Below are positions 1-10,153 of a stretch of 64,000 nucleotides of DNA, one piece after another. This DNA is from Metaphire vulgaris (Eukaryota; Annelida; Clitellata; Crassiclitellata; Megascolecidae). The translations under genes and the position numbers were made by a program. How positions within the stretch are numbered: position 1 is the stretch's first letter; each line of letters starts with the position of its first letter. The DNA lies in NCBI GenBank assembly GCA_018105865.1, contig CM030832.1, positions 20,214,019 to 20,278,018 on the forward strand, given 5' to 3'. The notes beneath the pieces are model-generated. The model saw only the letters and a program-made list of their open reading frames with translations. It searched no databases and was not told the DNA's origin.

Positions 1-640
1 CACCGTCGCCAGCTGCTTCGCAGCACTGCTGTTAATTCGCAGCATACGAAAATGTCTCTCTCACTGCCCTGAAGACTTTGATCAGTGCCTTAGTAATCAC
101 TAAACTTGACTATGGCAATGCCACCTTAGCAGGGCTCCCGAAATACCTCCTCGACAGACTCCAGAGCGTACTTCATGCGGCTGCACGCCTGATCCATCGA
201 TCAAGGAAGTATGACCACATCACGCCACTGTTGATCGACCTATACACTGGCTCTCAGTCCCCGAGCGAATAACGTATAAGTTGGCAACCCTCGTCTATCG
301 GTGCCTGCACGACATCGGCCCCTCCTATATCCGGTGCGAACTCCAGAGATCGGCTGACACAGACAGTAGAAGGCGTCTGCGATCTGGCTCCACTCAAGCA
401 CTCCTCGTGCCGCGCACACGCCTTGCCACTGCCGGCGACCGTGCCTTCCCGGTTACCGCAGCGAAGGCCTGGAATCGTCTTCCAGTCTGTGTTCAATCAT
501 CACTTTATCTGGACATATTTAAGAAGCGACTGAAGACTTGGCTGTTTGAGATGAGCTACATTCTGTTAAATCCTGACCTATATTCTTCATGTTCAAGTAG
601 TCCTTATAGGATGATTCTCCACATAAATCCTAACTTTCAA

Positions 641-642
<2 letters not shown>
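1..642 (+). mobile_element. L2/CR1-type LINE, 3' fragment (AAAT-tail subfamily)
   Basis: This is the C-terminal part of a LINE reverse transcriptase ORF, cut by the window start. Recognisable blocks are SALVITKLDYGNATLAGLP, RLIHRSRKYDHITPLL, and after a frame change YKLATLVYRCLHDIGPSY and FPVTAAKAWNRLP. Compared with the second copy at 34041-34535, a two-base insertion near 243 causes the frameshift that splits the ORF. The thumb/C-terminal region ends at about 566. It is followed by a short 3' untranslated part and an AAAT tail, so this is a dead copy. Confidence 0.85.
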
Positions 643-731
<89 letters not shown>

Positions 732-735
732 ATGG
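640..735 (+). repeat. (AAAT)n tail of the L2 element
   Basis: About 24 units of AAAT directly follow the L2 3' end. The copy ending at 34637 has the same unit but only about five repeats, which supports reading this as the LINE's own tail that later expanded. Confidence 0.85.
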
Positions 736-1440
736 TGTTTGGCCACAAAGAGATCGGAAGAAAAATTAAAGTAAATGGACTAGAAGTACAGAACGTAGAA
801 AACTTCACCTATCTTGGAAGCAATATGACGCATGACTTAGACTACAGACAAGAGGTCACAAGAAGAACATTTAAAGGTCAGCGGTTCTCAACCTTTACCT
901 TGTCGCGACCTTTTCAATTCAATTCCCCATGATGTGGTGACCCCAACCGTAAAATCACTTTCCTTCATACTGTCAACTGTTAAAAACAATAATGCTACAA
1001 CAATTAAAATGTTTGAAATCATTCTGATTCAATTGTCTGTAATGTCTATTCTCGAATGTCAATTATAATTTAAAAAACGAGTAACTGCAAATTTGAAATT
1101 TTGTACAATTACAAGTTTTTGCGCATGAGAAAAAGAGGCAACCCCATATTTTCTAAGGTTTCAGGCGACCTCTGACAAATCGTCATTCGACCCCCGTCGG
1201 GGTCGCGACCCACAGGATGAGAACCGCTGCTCTAGGTCAACTGACGTCAATTAATACGATCTGGAAAAGCAAAGCAATAAGCACTTAAAAACAGAAAATA
1301 CTCGAAACCTGTATCTTCAGCAGCTTTTTACATGGATGCGAAACATGGACCATCACCAAAGATTTGGAAAGAAGAATACTAGCCTTCGAAGGAAAGTGCT
1401 ATAGAAAAATATTAAGAATAGGATGGGTCGAAAAATCATA
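736..1440 (+). pseudogene. RTE-type LINE reverse transcriptase C-terminal fragment, split by a MITE
   Basis: Two pieces (about 736-878 and 1238-1440) belong to one RT C-terminal region. The first reads VENFTYLGSNMTHDLDYRQE, matching the F.YLGS.......EI block of RTE-type elements. The second, in degraded frames, has a CETW-like block and LAFEGKCYRKILRIGW-like residues that normally follow it. Removing the insert at 879-1229 brings the pieces together. There are several stops, so it is nonfunctional. Confidence 0.7.
879..1229. mobile_element. SPIN-like hAT MITE
   Basis: The terminal inverted repeats begin CAGCGGTTCTCA and end TGAGAACCGCTG. Further in, the left end has GTCGCGACC and TGTGGTGACCCCAACC, and the right end has GGTCGCGACCCACAGG. 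These ends and the subterminal words match my memory of the SPIN / OposCharlie group of hAT elements. The candidate 8-bp duplications are ttaaaggt (871-878) and ctctaggt (1230-1237), sharing 5 of 8 bases; the second resembles the NTCTAGAN-type hAT target. The element is 351 bp with no coding capacity. Confidence 0.82.
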
Positions 1441-1517
1441 AGTGACCATGTTCTAAACTTGATTTAATAGCTGTTAAGACTGCTGTTTCTACTTCTGAAT
1501 CAGTTAGTTACTTCAAT

Positions 1518-1826
1518 CTGCTTAGGCTCAGGCGCCCTCCTGGTATTATTCCGGCCAAGGGTGATAGCATTCGAATCGAATGCGTTTCATTTAATTTACA
1601 ATTAAATAATTGAATAAAATAATCATTTAAAGTTTGCTGTAATCATGCCATCGTGTGCACCTATTTAAAATCTGGGCTTTTCTGGGCTTTTTAAAAGACG
1701 CAATCTGGGCTTCCCCTATGTTTTGTGTTAATCCATATGGCGGATAGGCTCCACCCATACTCCCATAACTGGCTTCAGTCGTTAAGCAAGCCTGCTTAGG
1801 CTCAGGCGCCCTCCTGGTATTATTCC
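1518..1826. repeat. 35-bp direct repeats about 274 bp apart
   Basis: The segment at 1518-1552 (starts CTGCTTAGGCTCAGG, ends GTATTATTCC) recurs without mismatch at 1792-1826. The spacer is AT-rich and has no ORF of note. It could be a local duplication or the long target duplication of an unrecognised insert; the spacer shows no matching inverted ends. Confidence 0.7.
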
Positions 1827-1859
1827 TCCAAGGTATGATATGCGCATTTTCTGTAAACA

Positions 1860-3120
1860 ACTATGAGTATTTAAGCGCTTGAAACGTTACGCATAAGATT
1901 AGCAATGCTTTGTCGGGTTTTGACGAGTCAGCTGTTTGAAAAGTCTGATAGAACAGCTGTGCAAAATGCCATTTCTAGGACGAGATTGGAGATCTCCCGG
2001 AGAACAATGGGTTCGAACTGGGGAAGGGTGGCAACGACTTGATCTGTGGAGGCTGAAGCTTTTGGAAAATATTTTCGAATATGTATATAAAAGGTGCAGT
2101 ATTAATTTTTAATTTTATGCACAACAAGGACGCAATCGAATAGTTTTTGTCGCGATAATTTAAAATATAATTAGTGTCATCATTTATTGGTATATGAGAA
2201 GTAAATAACTAATGCGTAGTCTGGCCTTGGTTATGTAAATATGGCATTTAGAAGTTGTGCTTAATAAAGAAAAACGAACAGGCATGGAATGGACGCTGAC
2301 AAAATATGTTCGTACCAGAACTTATAAAAAATTTCCTGGCAATGCCATTTTCGTTAAGAGTAAGGGTACTGTTTTTGCATGTGCATATGTTAGAGCGTAG
2401 AGGCTATCGAGAATATTATGATGGCGAAAACAATGCAGTTTTAATGCGCAATAACACAGCACGCACAGTCCGTAATAGGAAATTATCTAGGTGTGCAGAA
2501 TGCCCTGAAGTAGTCGTAATAGAATGATGCGCAAAAAGTGTGTGTGAGAGGCAGGCAGGGAGGAAGGGAAAGAGGAAAGGACTCCATGCAGATTAATAGG
2601 TGCTACTAGGGAACGTTATATAGGGAACGTTATATTTTCTGATAAATGAGAGTGCACACAGTAATTGAACTTGATTTTCAGAACTTGGAACTGAATTTGA
2701 TGGTGTTCTTGTTTTAAGCTTTTTCCAATTTAACAAGTAGCATATACGACCCATTTCATGATGCTTAATGTGTAAATGCCAATGGTACACAACATTTAGA
2801 CTACAGGGGAGCCATTTTAAGGCAAAATTTCAGACTAGAAAACCAGGTGAAAGGATAATGAAGCAGTGGGTGGAATATTGAACCAGACTTAAAACAAACG
2901 CTGGCAGTGAGTTCCAGAATCTAGTAGCGAGATTCCTAGCTGGAAGTTCACAGACATAATCTTTTGTTTGATTATTAGCATTTAAGCCATCCTAATTGCA
3001 TTTGTAAATGTTGTAATAAAATAATTGTGCTCATTTGACATTATGGTTATCACAATTCAGATCAGAAGAGCATGAAATCATTGAAATGGAAAAGATTGAA
3101 GCTGGGGACAGGTTAAGAAC
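1860..3120. other. Unassigned AT-rich intergenic or intronic DNA
   Basis: I see no convincing coding segment, inverted-repeat element or RNA gene. A purine-rich patch lies near 2545-2580. The ORF at 2306-2527 has no recognisable family and no coding context. Confidence 0.5.
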
Positions 3121-3149
3121 TTAAGGTGACCTGACCAGGTTTTCTTGGG

Positions 3150-4735
3150 ATTTGCTCGGTATTTCATTGGGCGTCCCGATGTCAAAGAAAAGTGTCAGGA
3201 TGCTTACCGGTATTTTATCTTACTGGTATTTTGCATTTGATACCATAGATCACAAATTTATGCTCGAGCGACTCTCTCTCTGGTTTGGCATATCTGACAA
3301 AGCTCACAACTGCTTTGCATCTTATCTCAAATCTCAGTCTTTTCAAGTGTCCTGTCTTGGCCAAATTTCTGTATCTCACAGTGTAGATTTTGGAGTGCCT
3401 CAAGGATCTGTTCTTGGGCCAGAGGCATAGTCAGGAATTTGATTTGGGATTGTATAAATATTTTGGGTGGGTATAAATCTGAACTATAAACCGCATAAAC
3501 CATATAAACCACATATAACCACAAGTAAATCACATAAAAACGTTAAGGTAGACTGATTTTTGGGGGTATATATACCGATATACTCCCCCGTCGCTACGCC
3601 TCTGTCTTGGGCCTGTACTGTTCAGCCTTTACACCACACCACTCTCATCTTTAATTAATTCCCTTAAAATAAATCACCAACTCTATGCCGATGACACTCA
3701 GCTATTTCTTTCCTTCTCACCTCCTTCATTTAATGCATCTATTGTTGAGCTTGAATCTGCATTCTCATCAATCTCTGCATGGATGTCATCTAATCTCCTC
3801 GCTCTCAACCCATCTAAGACAGAGTTTCTTTTAAAAAAAATTGACAATCCTAAGCTAGTTTTGGCTCCTGACACCACAATACCCCTGTTCCAACTGCAAG
3901 AACTCTCAGATTCAAATTTGATTCTTTTCTAAATTTCGAATCACAGATGTCCCAACTTTCAAAAACCTGCTTTGTTCATATTCGTGACCTTCGTCGCCTA
4001 CGTTCTTGCCTCGATATAAAAACTGCCTCCACAATCGCCACCTCAATAGTCCACTCTAAATTAGATTACTGTAACTCCCTCCACTATAGCCTTTCCAAAG
4101 CCTCCATCAACAAATTGCAATCAATACAAAATGTATTGGCTCGTGCTGTTACTAAGTCACCTAAATTCTCCCATATTTAACCCATACTAAGATCATTACA
4201 TTGGCTTAAAATAACAGAACGTATCCAATATAAGATAATAACACTTAATTATAGCTCACTTCAGTCATCAAAACCTGCCTACCTTAGATCACTTAAACCT
4301 CAGCCTCCTCGACCCACATGTTCGTCATCTCATCTCACTCTTTCATGCCCGCTGAATCAGTCATCCCTGACAATTTGCAACCGTGCCTTCTCATACGCTA
4401 CACCTGAACTTTGGAACTCAATTCCAGCTTCCCTTCGCACGCTTGGACACTTTCAAATAATAAAATATCAGAGTCTCCATTTCCTATAACTCCTGCATTA
4501 TCTCCTCAAGTCTTCATCTAAGCTTAAATCCTTCCTTTTTTCTGAAATCATTTCCTCCATAGCTGTAACAACCTAGCCTCACTGTCCTTCGGATGTTGAC
4601 TATTGCCTGACTGATCTCATACCTTTCCTGTGGTTATTTTGAGAGAGGCTGAATGCCTAAGAATAAGCAGCTACTGTTGTGCTGCTTCCAGGGTGCTATA
4701 TAAATCCACGAGATTTTACTTTACTTACTTGTCTT
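3150..4735 (+). mobile_element. L2/CR1-type LINE (TTAC-tail subfamily), split by a MITE
   Basis: Degenerate RT and 3' end of a LINE. Blocks in order: FDTIDHKFMLERLSLWFGIS, DFGVPQGSVLGP (to about 3419), then after the MITE LINSLKINHQLYADDTQLF, with the YADD codons at 3684-3695, and SISAWMSSNLLALNPSKTEF. After 3860 the frame breaks repeatedly. The 3' end (about 4640-4735) carries the words AATAAGCAGCTACTG and ATCCACGAGATTTTACT, which are shared with the copies ending at about 60790 and 48040. The tail is short TTACT. Confidence 0.85.
3420..3604. mobile_element. hAT MITE inside the L2 reverse transcriptase
   Basis: Ends are CAGAGGCATAG and CTACGCCTCTG. A perfect 8-bp duplication tcttgggc flanks it (3412-3419 and 3605-3612). 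It interrupts the RT exactly after the VPQGSVLGP motif, and removing it with one duplication copy rejoins the frame. It is 185 bp and noncoding. Confidence 0.92.
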
Positions 4736-6513
4736 GGTTTTTAAAGCAAAATGTGAACTGCCTGAGTTACTGTGAGTTAGGGTTGCCAGACGTCTAGAAA
4801 AAGGAGGACATGTCCTCTTTTTTGACCTCATGTCTTCTGTCCGGCAGGCATTAGTCTTGAAATGAGAAAATGTGTGGCTTTTTGCTCTCATCATCTATTG
4901 AGTTGAATTTTGGTCTACCTGGCCATGTAATTGGCAATTGCACACTACCATTGACAACAATGGACAAAGAATAGAAACCCATTGACTCTGCAAGAAGAAT
5001 TCTCACCTGCAGAAAAGTTGGAAAACGTCTTGCATGTAGTTTTATGTGTAAGCCTACGCTCAATGGTGAGGCCATGGGGGGGGGGGCTTGGGGGGGTTTC
5101 AACACTCCCAATTGCCATTAGGGCCACCTGTGAGATTCATGCAAAATTGCAGATAATTTGTTGTGGTGGTGGTTGGGGGTTGGGGGTATGGTGAAAGCTC
5201 GGCTCCACTAGTCTAAATAATATAAAGCGTTCTGAGATTATCTATATAACAAGCAGTTGTGCATCGGATGGACTGGGACCCGCCATAGCCGTCCATGTTA
5301 CTATTTGCAAGAAATTTGATAGGATAGATAAAAATATTGTTAAAAGTTATTTAATGCACTCATTACATGTGGAATAGTAATTCTAACAAATTTTAATGTT
5401 GTAAGAATTTCTTAATTACCATTTGGGCTCAGTCACTCGCCAAACATAGTTATTGTTCTGACGAACTCACTTTGGCCGGATAAAGGTTAAATATTTTATG
5501 TTAACTCATCATGATGTCATCAGTGTTTGGGTATATATATTATTGGACGTTAAATACTTATTTGTGTTTGTATGTTGAATGTGTTCCGTTGACCTTTGAG
5601 TTAGTTAAAACTTGACCATCATTAGAGCTGTGAGCTCGGAAATTTCTGAAAATTTCCTGTGTAATTTTTTTCGTAAAATTTCAGAAAAATAGCGGTACTT
5701 TTCTGGAAAAATTCCCGAAATGTTTATTACTATTTATAATTATTACTATTAATTAGTATTACTATTACCATTATTACTATTCATTATTATTATTTATTGC
5801 TATTCATTTGTGAAGCATTTGTTAACAACAAAGATAAAATTGTAGTCAGTATTGTCAGTAGCTGCAGAAATAATGCTTTTATTCATTTTTTGTCGTAATG
5901 TCACCTAATCAACATTCCCTCTAAGCTGCGCGCGCACAGCTGATCCAGCATTTCCACGCAGCTACTTTCTTCCCAGCGCAGAAGATGAAGAATAGCTAAA
6001 TAATCAACCTGAGGCATAATGCAGTTTGAAACTCTGTGGCATAATCCGCTAAAGTTCAAACTTCTGTAAATCGTGATCACAAATGGAACTTGAATAGAGA
6101 TGTTTCATTGCATTCATCGCCTTGGTCGAGAAGCGATGAATGAAGCGATGAACCTTTCTCGACCTTACTCCCGACCAGGGCGCGATTTATATATATATAG
6201 GCCTAATGTTGTAAAAATGTTGCACAACGCACAATGACCCTTGCACAATGCCGCTAGAGCAGCGCGCATTGCTACCTCTCACTTAGAGCGAACGTTGCAC
6301 CTAATTTATTAATATGAACGCTAATCAACAGCATACATGAACTTACAGTAGCAATCAATTTAATTGCCACAGTATGAAATTATTCATGAAATTTCATATC
6401 ATGGTCAACTTATAAAATGTTAATTTTTTTAATAGGGTATCAGTATAAATTAGTTGCCAAGGCACCTTGGTAACAGATTTTGGCGGTTTATTTATTAATT
6501 GTGTTTTTAATTA

Positions 6514-8526
6514 CACTATGTAACAAAAAAAATTTTTGTTTGTTCCTGGATTGGTAGCTTGTTTTGAATAGAGATGTTTCCTTATGCCTAAACTAACTAG
6601 AAAACAGTTTTTGTTCCAAACTGAATTTTGCTTTTGGGTCAGGGCAATGATATTTTGAAATTCGTGTATTATAGAACACATTCTCGGTTCACATTCAAAG
6701 CTGAGCAGACATACTTATTATTCTGGAATATTGCAAGCTGTCCATAAGTTTTTAGATCTGAACAGAATTTTCTATAACCTTCTGGAATCTTCTAGAACCC
6801 TGTTGCACTTTCTGGGAGCTTCAGTTGCATCCATAGACTTTTAAGAGTGCAGATTTCTTAAGCCAACGTACTAGTGTATCTTGTTGCTGAGTAAGCGAAT
6901 AGTGACCAGAAAATATTGATTTAGATGGCATCAAGAGGCTGCTTGCAGCCAGCAAATGCATTCTGCTACGTTTGCATCGCGCCGGTACCCTATGGCTCTG
7001 AGCTCCCCATTCCCATCTCTACAGAGAGGGATCAACTGTCTTCAGGGGAGCACGTCAAGGCAGACAGTGAGGAAGATATTGCAGATCCAGGATGCAATTG
7101 CACAGAAATAGCTGAGATGAGAAAGCCGTACTTCCCCAATCAGAAAGATCTCAACGACCTGATATTAGACCTTAGTCTCACCAAGTGCAATGCTGAGCTT
7201 CTGATGTCTAGATTCAAGGACTGGAACTTACTGGATGAAAGTGTGCAGGTGACAGAACAGAGAAAGCGTCACGAACGTTTTTCCAAATTCTTCAGTCAGC
7301 TAAATGGGCTGTGCTTCTGCAGCAATGTCACTGGTCTTTTCGCGGCCAGAGCAATCATCTTTAACCTGAGTGATGGTGCCAATTCATAGAGAGTTCATTC
7401 AAGAACCTCAAAGCCATGCTACTTTATAGTGGTAACAAGTACTTGTCTCTCCCTATGGCTCACTTTGTGCACCTACACCTCAGAGAGGACTACACCAGTG
7501 TCAAGATGTTGCTGAGTGCCTTGAAGTATGACAACTATGGCTGTTAAGTCATTGGAGACTTCAATATGGTCAAAATGGTGACATTCCTGATGGGTCTGCA
7601 AGACGGTTTCACAAAATTTCTTTGGGTTTTTTTGCCTCTAGAACAACCGGGACACCGAGGTCTGAGGCCCACTATTGTAGAAGGGATTGGCCACAGCTGA
7701 CCAAGTTCACCACAGGTAAGAACAACATCAAGTGGGAGCCGCTGATAGATCGTCAAAAGATGCTCATACATCAAGTTAGGCCTCATCAAGTAATTTGTCA
7801 AGACAAGGAATCCGCAGCTTTCAAATACCTCCTAGAGCTTTTTCCACAGCTTTCGGAGGCAAAAGTCGCAGCTGGCATCTTCGTCGGACCACAGATAAAG
7901 AAGATCACATAGCGTGACGTATTTGCCAGGAAGCTGAATAGTATGGAGAAAGGGTCTTGAAACAGTTTCGTTGCAGTATTGTATGGCTTTCTTGGCAACC
8001 ACAAGGCTGAAAACTACGAGAGACTGAACCAGTCTCTCATAAAGAACCATGCCAAAATTAGATGCAAAATGTCCTTGAAAGTACATATTCTTCATGCCCA
8101 CCTTGACAAATTCAAGAAAAACTTGGAAGCCTACCCAGATAAGCAAGATGAACGCTTTCATCAGGATATGCTGGACTCGGAACGTCGTTACCAGGGACGG
8201 TATAACAAACACGTGATGGGGGACTATGTCTGAAGTCTTCATTGAGAAAGCTATTGACAGTACAGACACAAATCTCGAAAAGCAACTCATTTCTGAATGT
8301 TTTAAAGTAATTTTGACTGTTGTTGCTTATTTGCAATTAGTACATAATGTTCATTCTCGAGAAGAAAAAATGCACCTTTTTCCATTGTATAAATAAACAA
8401 CTTTTGTAAGCTGTGCCCATGAAAGCAAATACAATGAAGAATATAGCCATGTTTGCAGATCCTTTATACATAGGCAACTGAAATATAACACTTAGAAGCC
8501 AGGAACAAAACTCATGTTACATAGTG
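6514..8526 (+). mobile_element. CACTA (EnSpm/CMC)-type DNA transposon
   Basis: The element begins CACTATGTAACA and ends with its exact inverse TGTTACATAGTG. A 3-bp TTA lies on each side (6511-6513 and 8527-8529). A terminal CACTA plus a 3-bp duplication is the hallmark of the CACTA/EnSpm group. A second inverted block, GTTCCTGG at 6542-6549 and CCAGGAAC at 8499-8506, sits just inside each end with an 8-bp length difference. The 2,013-bp element encloses a broken protein-coding region on the + strand at 6925-8233. Confidence 0.75.
6925..8233 (+). pseudogene. Uncharacterised transposase-like protein of the CACTA-type element, broken
   Basis: The coding region is continuous in content but interrupted. 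Piece 1 (6925-7389) has PYFPNQKDLNDLILDLSLTK, then WNLLDESVQVTEQRKRHERF. Piece 2, about 7390-7620, is readable as LKAMLLYSGNKYLSLPMAHF and GDFNMVKMVTFLMGLQDGF with one stop after NYGC. Piece 3 (7622-7912) has RDWPQLTKFTTGKNNIKWEP and ESAAFKYLLELFPQLSEAKV. Piece 4 (7979-8233) has YGFLGNHKAENYERL, MSLKVHILHAHLD and ERRYQGRYNKHVMGDY. I remember this PYFPNQKDLNDLI / FLGNHKAENY / HILHAHLD protein as a multicopy uncharacterised family in arthropod and other invertebrate genomes. I cannot place a catalytic triad by eye. Its enclosure by CACTA ends suggests it is that element's transposase. Confidence 0.72.
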
Positions 8527-8903
8527 TTATATGTGCCAATACATATAATAAAACTTTGTATTTTTAGCTGTGGTAATTATTTCTGTCCTCTGCTGTATAT
8601 TAACCTCTAACAATATGTATGCTAGAAAGTTTCCGGAATTTTTCCCAAAAAATTCCAGGCATTCTATTTTTCCGGAAAAGTTACAAACTTACAACCCTAA
8701 TCATCATAATGTGAACTGCAATGTAATATTCTGTATGGTTCACTTTAATACACTTTAAAGTTGACAGTCATATTGAAATTAGTATTCATGCAGTCTTTGC
8801 AGGTATTCACATAGATCTGTGTTACATGCATAGCTATTAAAATGCATGTTTATGTGTTGTATTAGCGTCTTTAATTACTGAAAGTAAAAGTCATTCAGCT
8901 TCA

Positions 8904-8985
8904 GGGGGCTTTGCCCTCTGACCCCCTGGCCAGGGACTTGGCCCCTGGACCCCACTGGGGGCTCTGCCCCAGACCCCATCCATGT
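8904..8985. repeat. GC-rich GGGGCTCTGCCCC-type repeat patch
   Basis: Several short self-complementary units of the GGGGCTxTGCCCC / GACCCC type lie in tandem here. They stand out strongly from the AT-rich surroundings. This kind of patch occurs in many genomes and I infer no function. Confidence 0.6.
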
Positions 8986-9577
8986 GTTTGCCATAACCCC
9001 CTTTCCACTCTCAAACATCTGGCATCGCTACTGCCTAAGCTGCTGGTAACAATAAGCTGCTGCGCAGAATTGTGTCATCGTGGAAACAGCAAACTGCTTA
9101 TCACTGCCCTGGGTGTCAGGAGGGAGTGTAAGGGGTGCAACTGAACCCTGTAAATTAAAAATTTACAAAATTACTAATGAAGTACTATATACGGTAATTG
9201 TAATCATAATACAACACTAAGCCAAAATTAACAATGACCAGTTACTGGCACCTCTGAAAAGCAATTTACTGTTACAATAATACTTGTTGACTTTAGTAAA
9301 GTAACTTGTCCAGTAAATAACTAAGTTTTTTACTTAGTGGCCAGAGGAAAAATAAGGAGATCCATCCGGCACCTCTGAAAAAGCAATTTAATCACTGGTT
9401 GCACCCCTTTAAAATGTCTGCTGGCGACCTTTCTATTAATGTGTGTGCAATTCTTTTGTGATTTTTGTGATTTTAAAGTCTTCGAGACATTTCAGTGAAT
9501 TTTACGGGCTTTTTCTTTGTCCGGCTTTGTCCTACTTTGTGACCTCTGGTGTCCTCCTTTAGACATGGGGTATCTGG

Positions 9578-10115
9578 CAGTGATGGGCAACTAGTTACCT
9601 AATTAGTTAATAACTAAAAGTTTAACTAAATTTTGTAGTTATTTTCATAGTTTAATTAAATATGAATAGTTTAGTTAAAATGCTAGTTTAACTGAAAATT
9701 TTTAGTTAGTAACTAAATAGTTTAACTAAAACTTTTTAGTTGGTGTCCCGAATTATCAATAACAGTCCCTTTTCAATCTATTATTTTTTGAGTCATTTTT
9801 TCCAAACAAACTTGACAAACTTGTGTTCCTGCAGTCTAGACTAAGACTTAAATATTAAATATACAATATTTAATGATTTCAATGGTTCATTGACTGATAT
9901 GTTCATGTTGCGAGCATCGTTTATGTTTTCATGAACACATACCTGATGCCTAAAATATAGTTGTAAAATTAGTTGCAAAAAGTTTAAATATATATTTTTT
10001 TGGTTTAGTTAACTATTTTAGAAAATTAGTTTGTAACTAAAAGTTTAATTACTTATTTCTAGTTTACATTTAGTTATTGTTTAGTTAATGTTTTTTAGTT
10101 AGTTGCCCATCACTG
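9578..10115. mobile_element. hAT MITE with TAGTTA-rich ends
   Basis: Terminal repeats are CAGTGATGGGCAACTAGTTA and its inverse at the right (AGTTGCCCATCACTG). A perfect 8-bp duplication gtatctgg flanks it (9570-9577 and 10116-10123). Both subterminal regions are full of irregular TAGTTA/TAACTA words, giving mirror-image ends. The element is 538 bp and noncoding. It sits a few bases inside the right end of the outer 4778-10131 element. Confidence 0.93.
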
Positions 10116-10153
10116 GTATCTGGCAACCCTAACCTGAGTGGAAACATACTAAG

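Larger units (their letters stand above)
5623..8699. mobile_element. Middle inverted-repeat element around the CACTA-type insertion
   Basis: The left end TAGAGCTGTGAGCTC is mirrored at the right end by TAGGGTTGTAAGTTTG. Both are followed by matching GGAAA/TTTCC-rich stretches (5638-5720 and 8630-8690). The flanks are accatcat (5615-5622) and atcatcat (8700-8707), 7 of 8 identical, as expected for a hAT-type 8-bp duplication. The remaining interior is AT-rich and noncoding apart from the nested element at 6514-8526. Confidence 0.55.
4778..10131. mobile_element. Outer inverted-repeat (hAT-like) element, heavily invaded
   Basis: The left end is TAGGGTTGCCAGACG and the right end reads as the inverse, TAGGGTTGCCAGATAC. 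Both have AGGAGGACA words just inside (4803-4815 and 9551-9560). The candidate duplications are ctgtgagt (4770-4777) and acctgagt (10132-10139), matching only in the last five bases, so the boundary call is tentative. The interior contains the elements at 5623-8699 and 9578-10115. The alternative is two unrelated copies of one MITE in opposite orientation. Confidence 0.5.

Noticed and set aside
4851..5194. Overlapping short ORFs around a G-rich tract
   Set aside because: They arise from a poly-G/GGGGG stretch near 5077-5097 and show no family resemblance.
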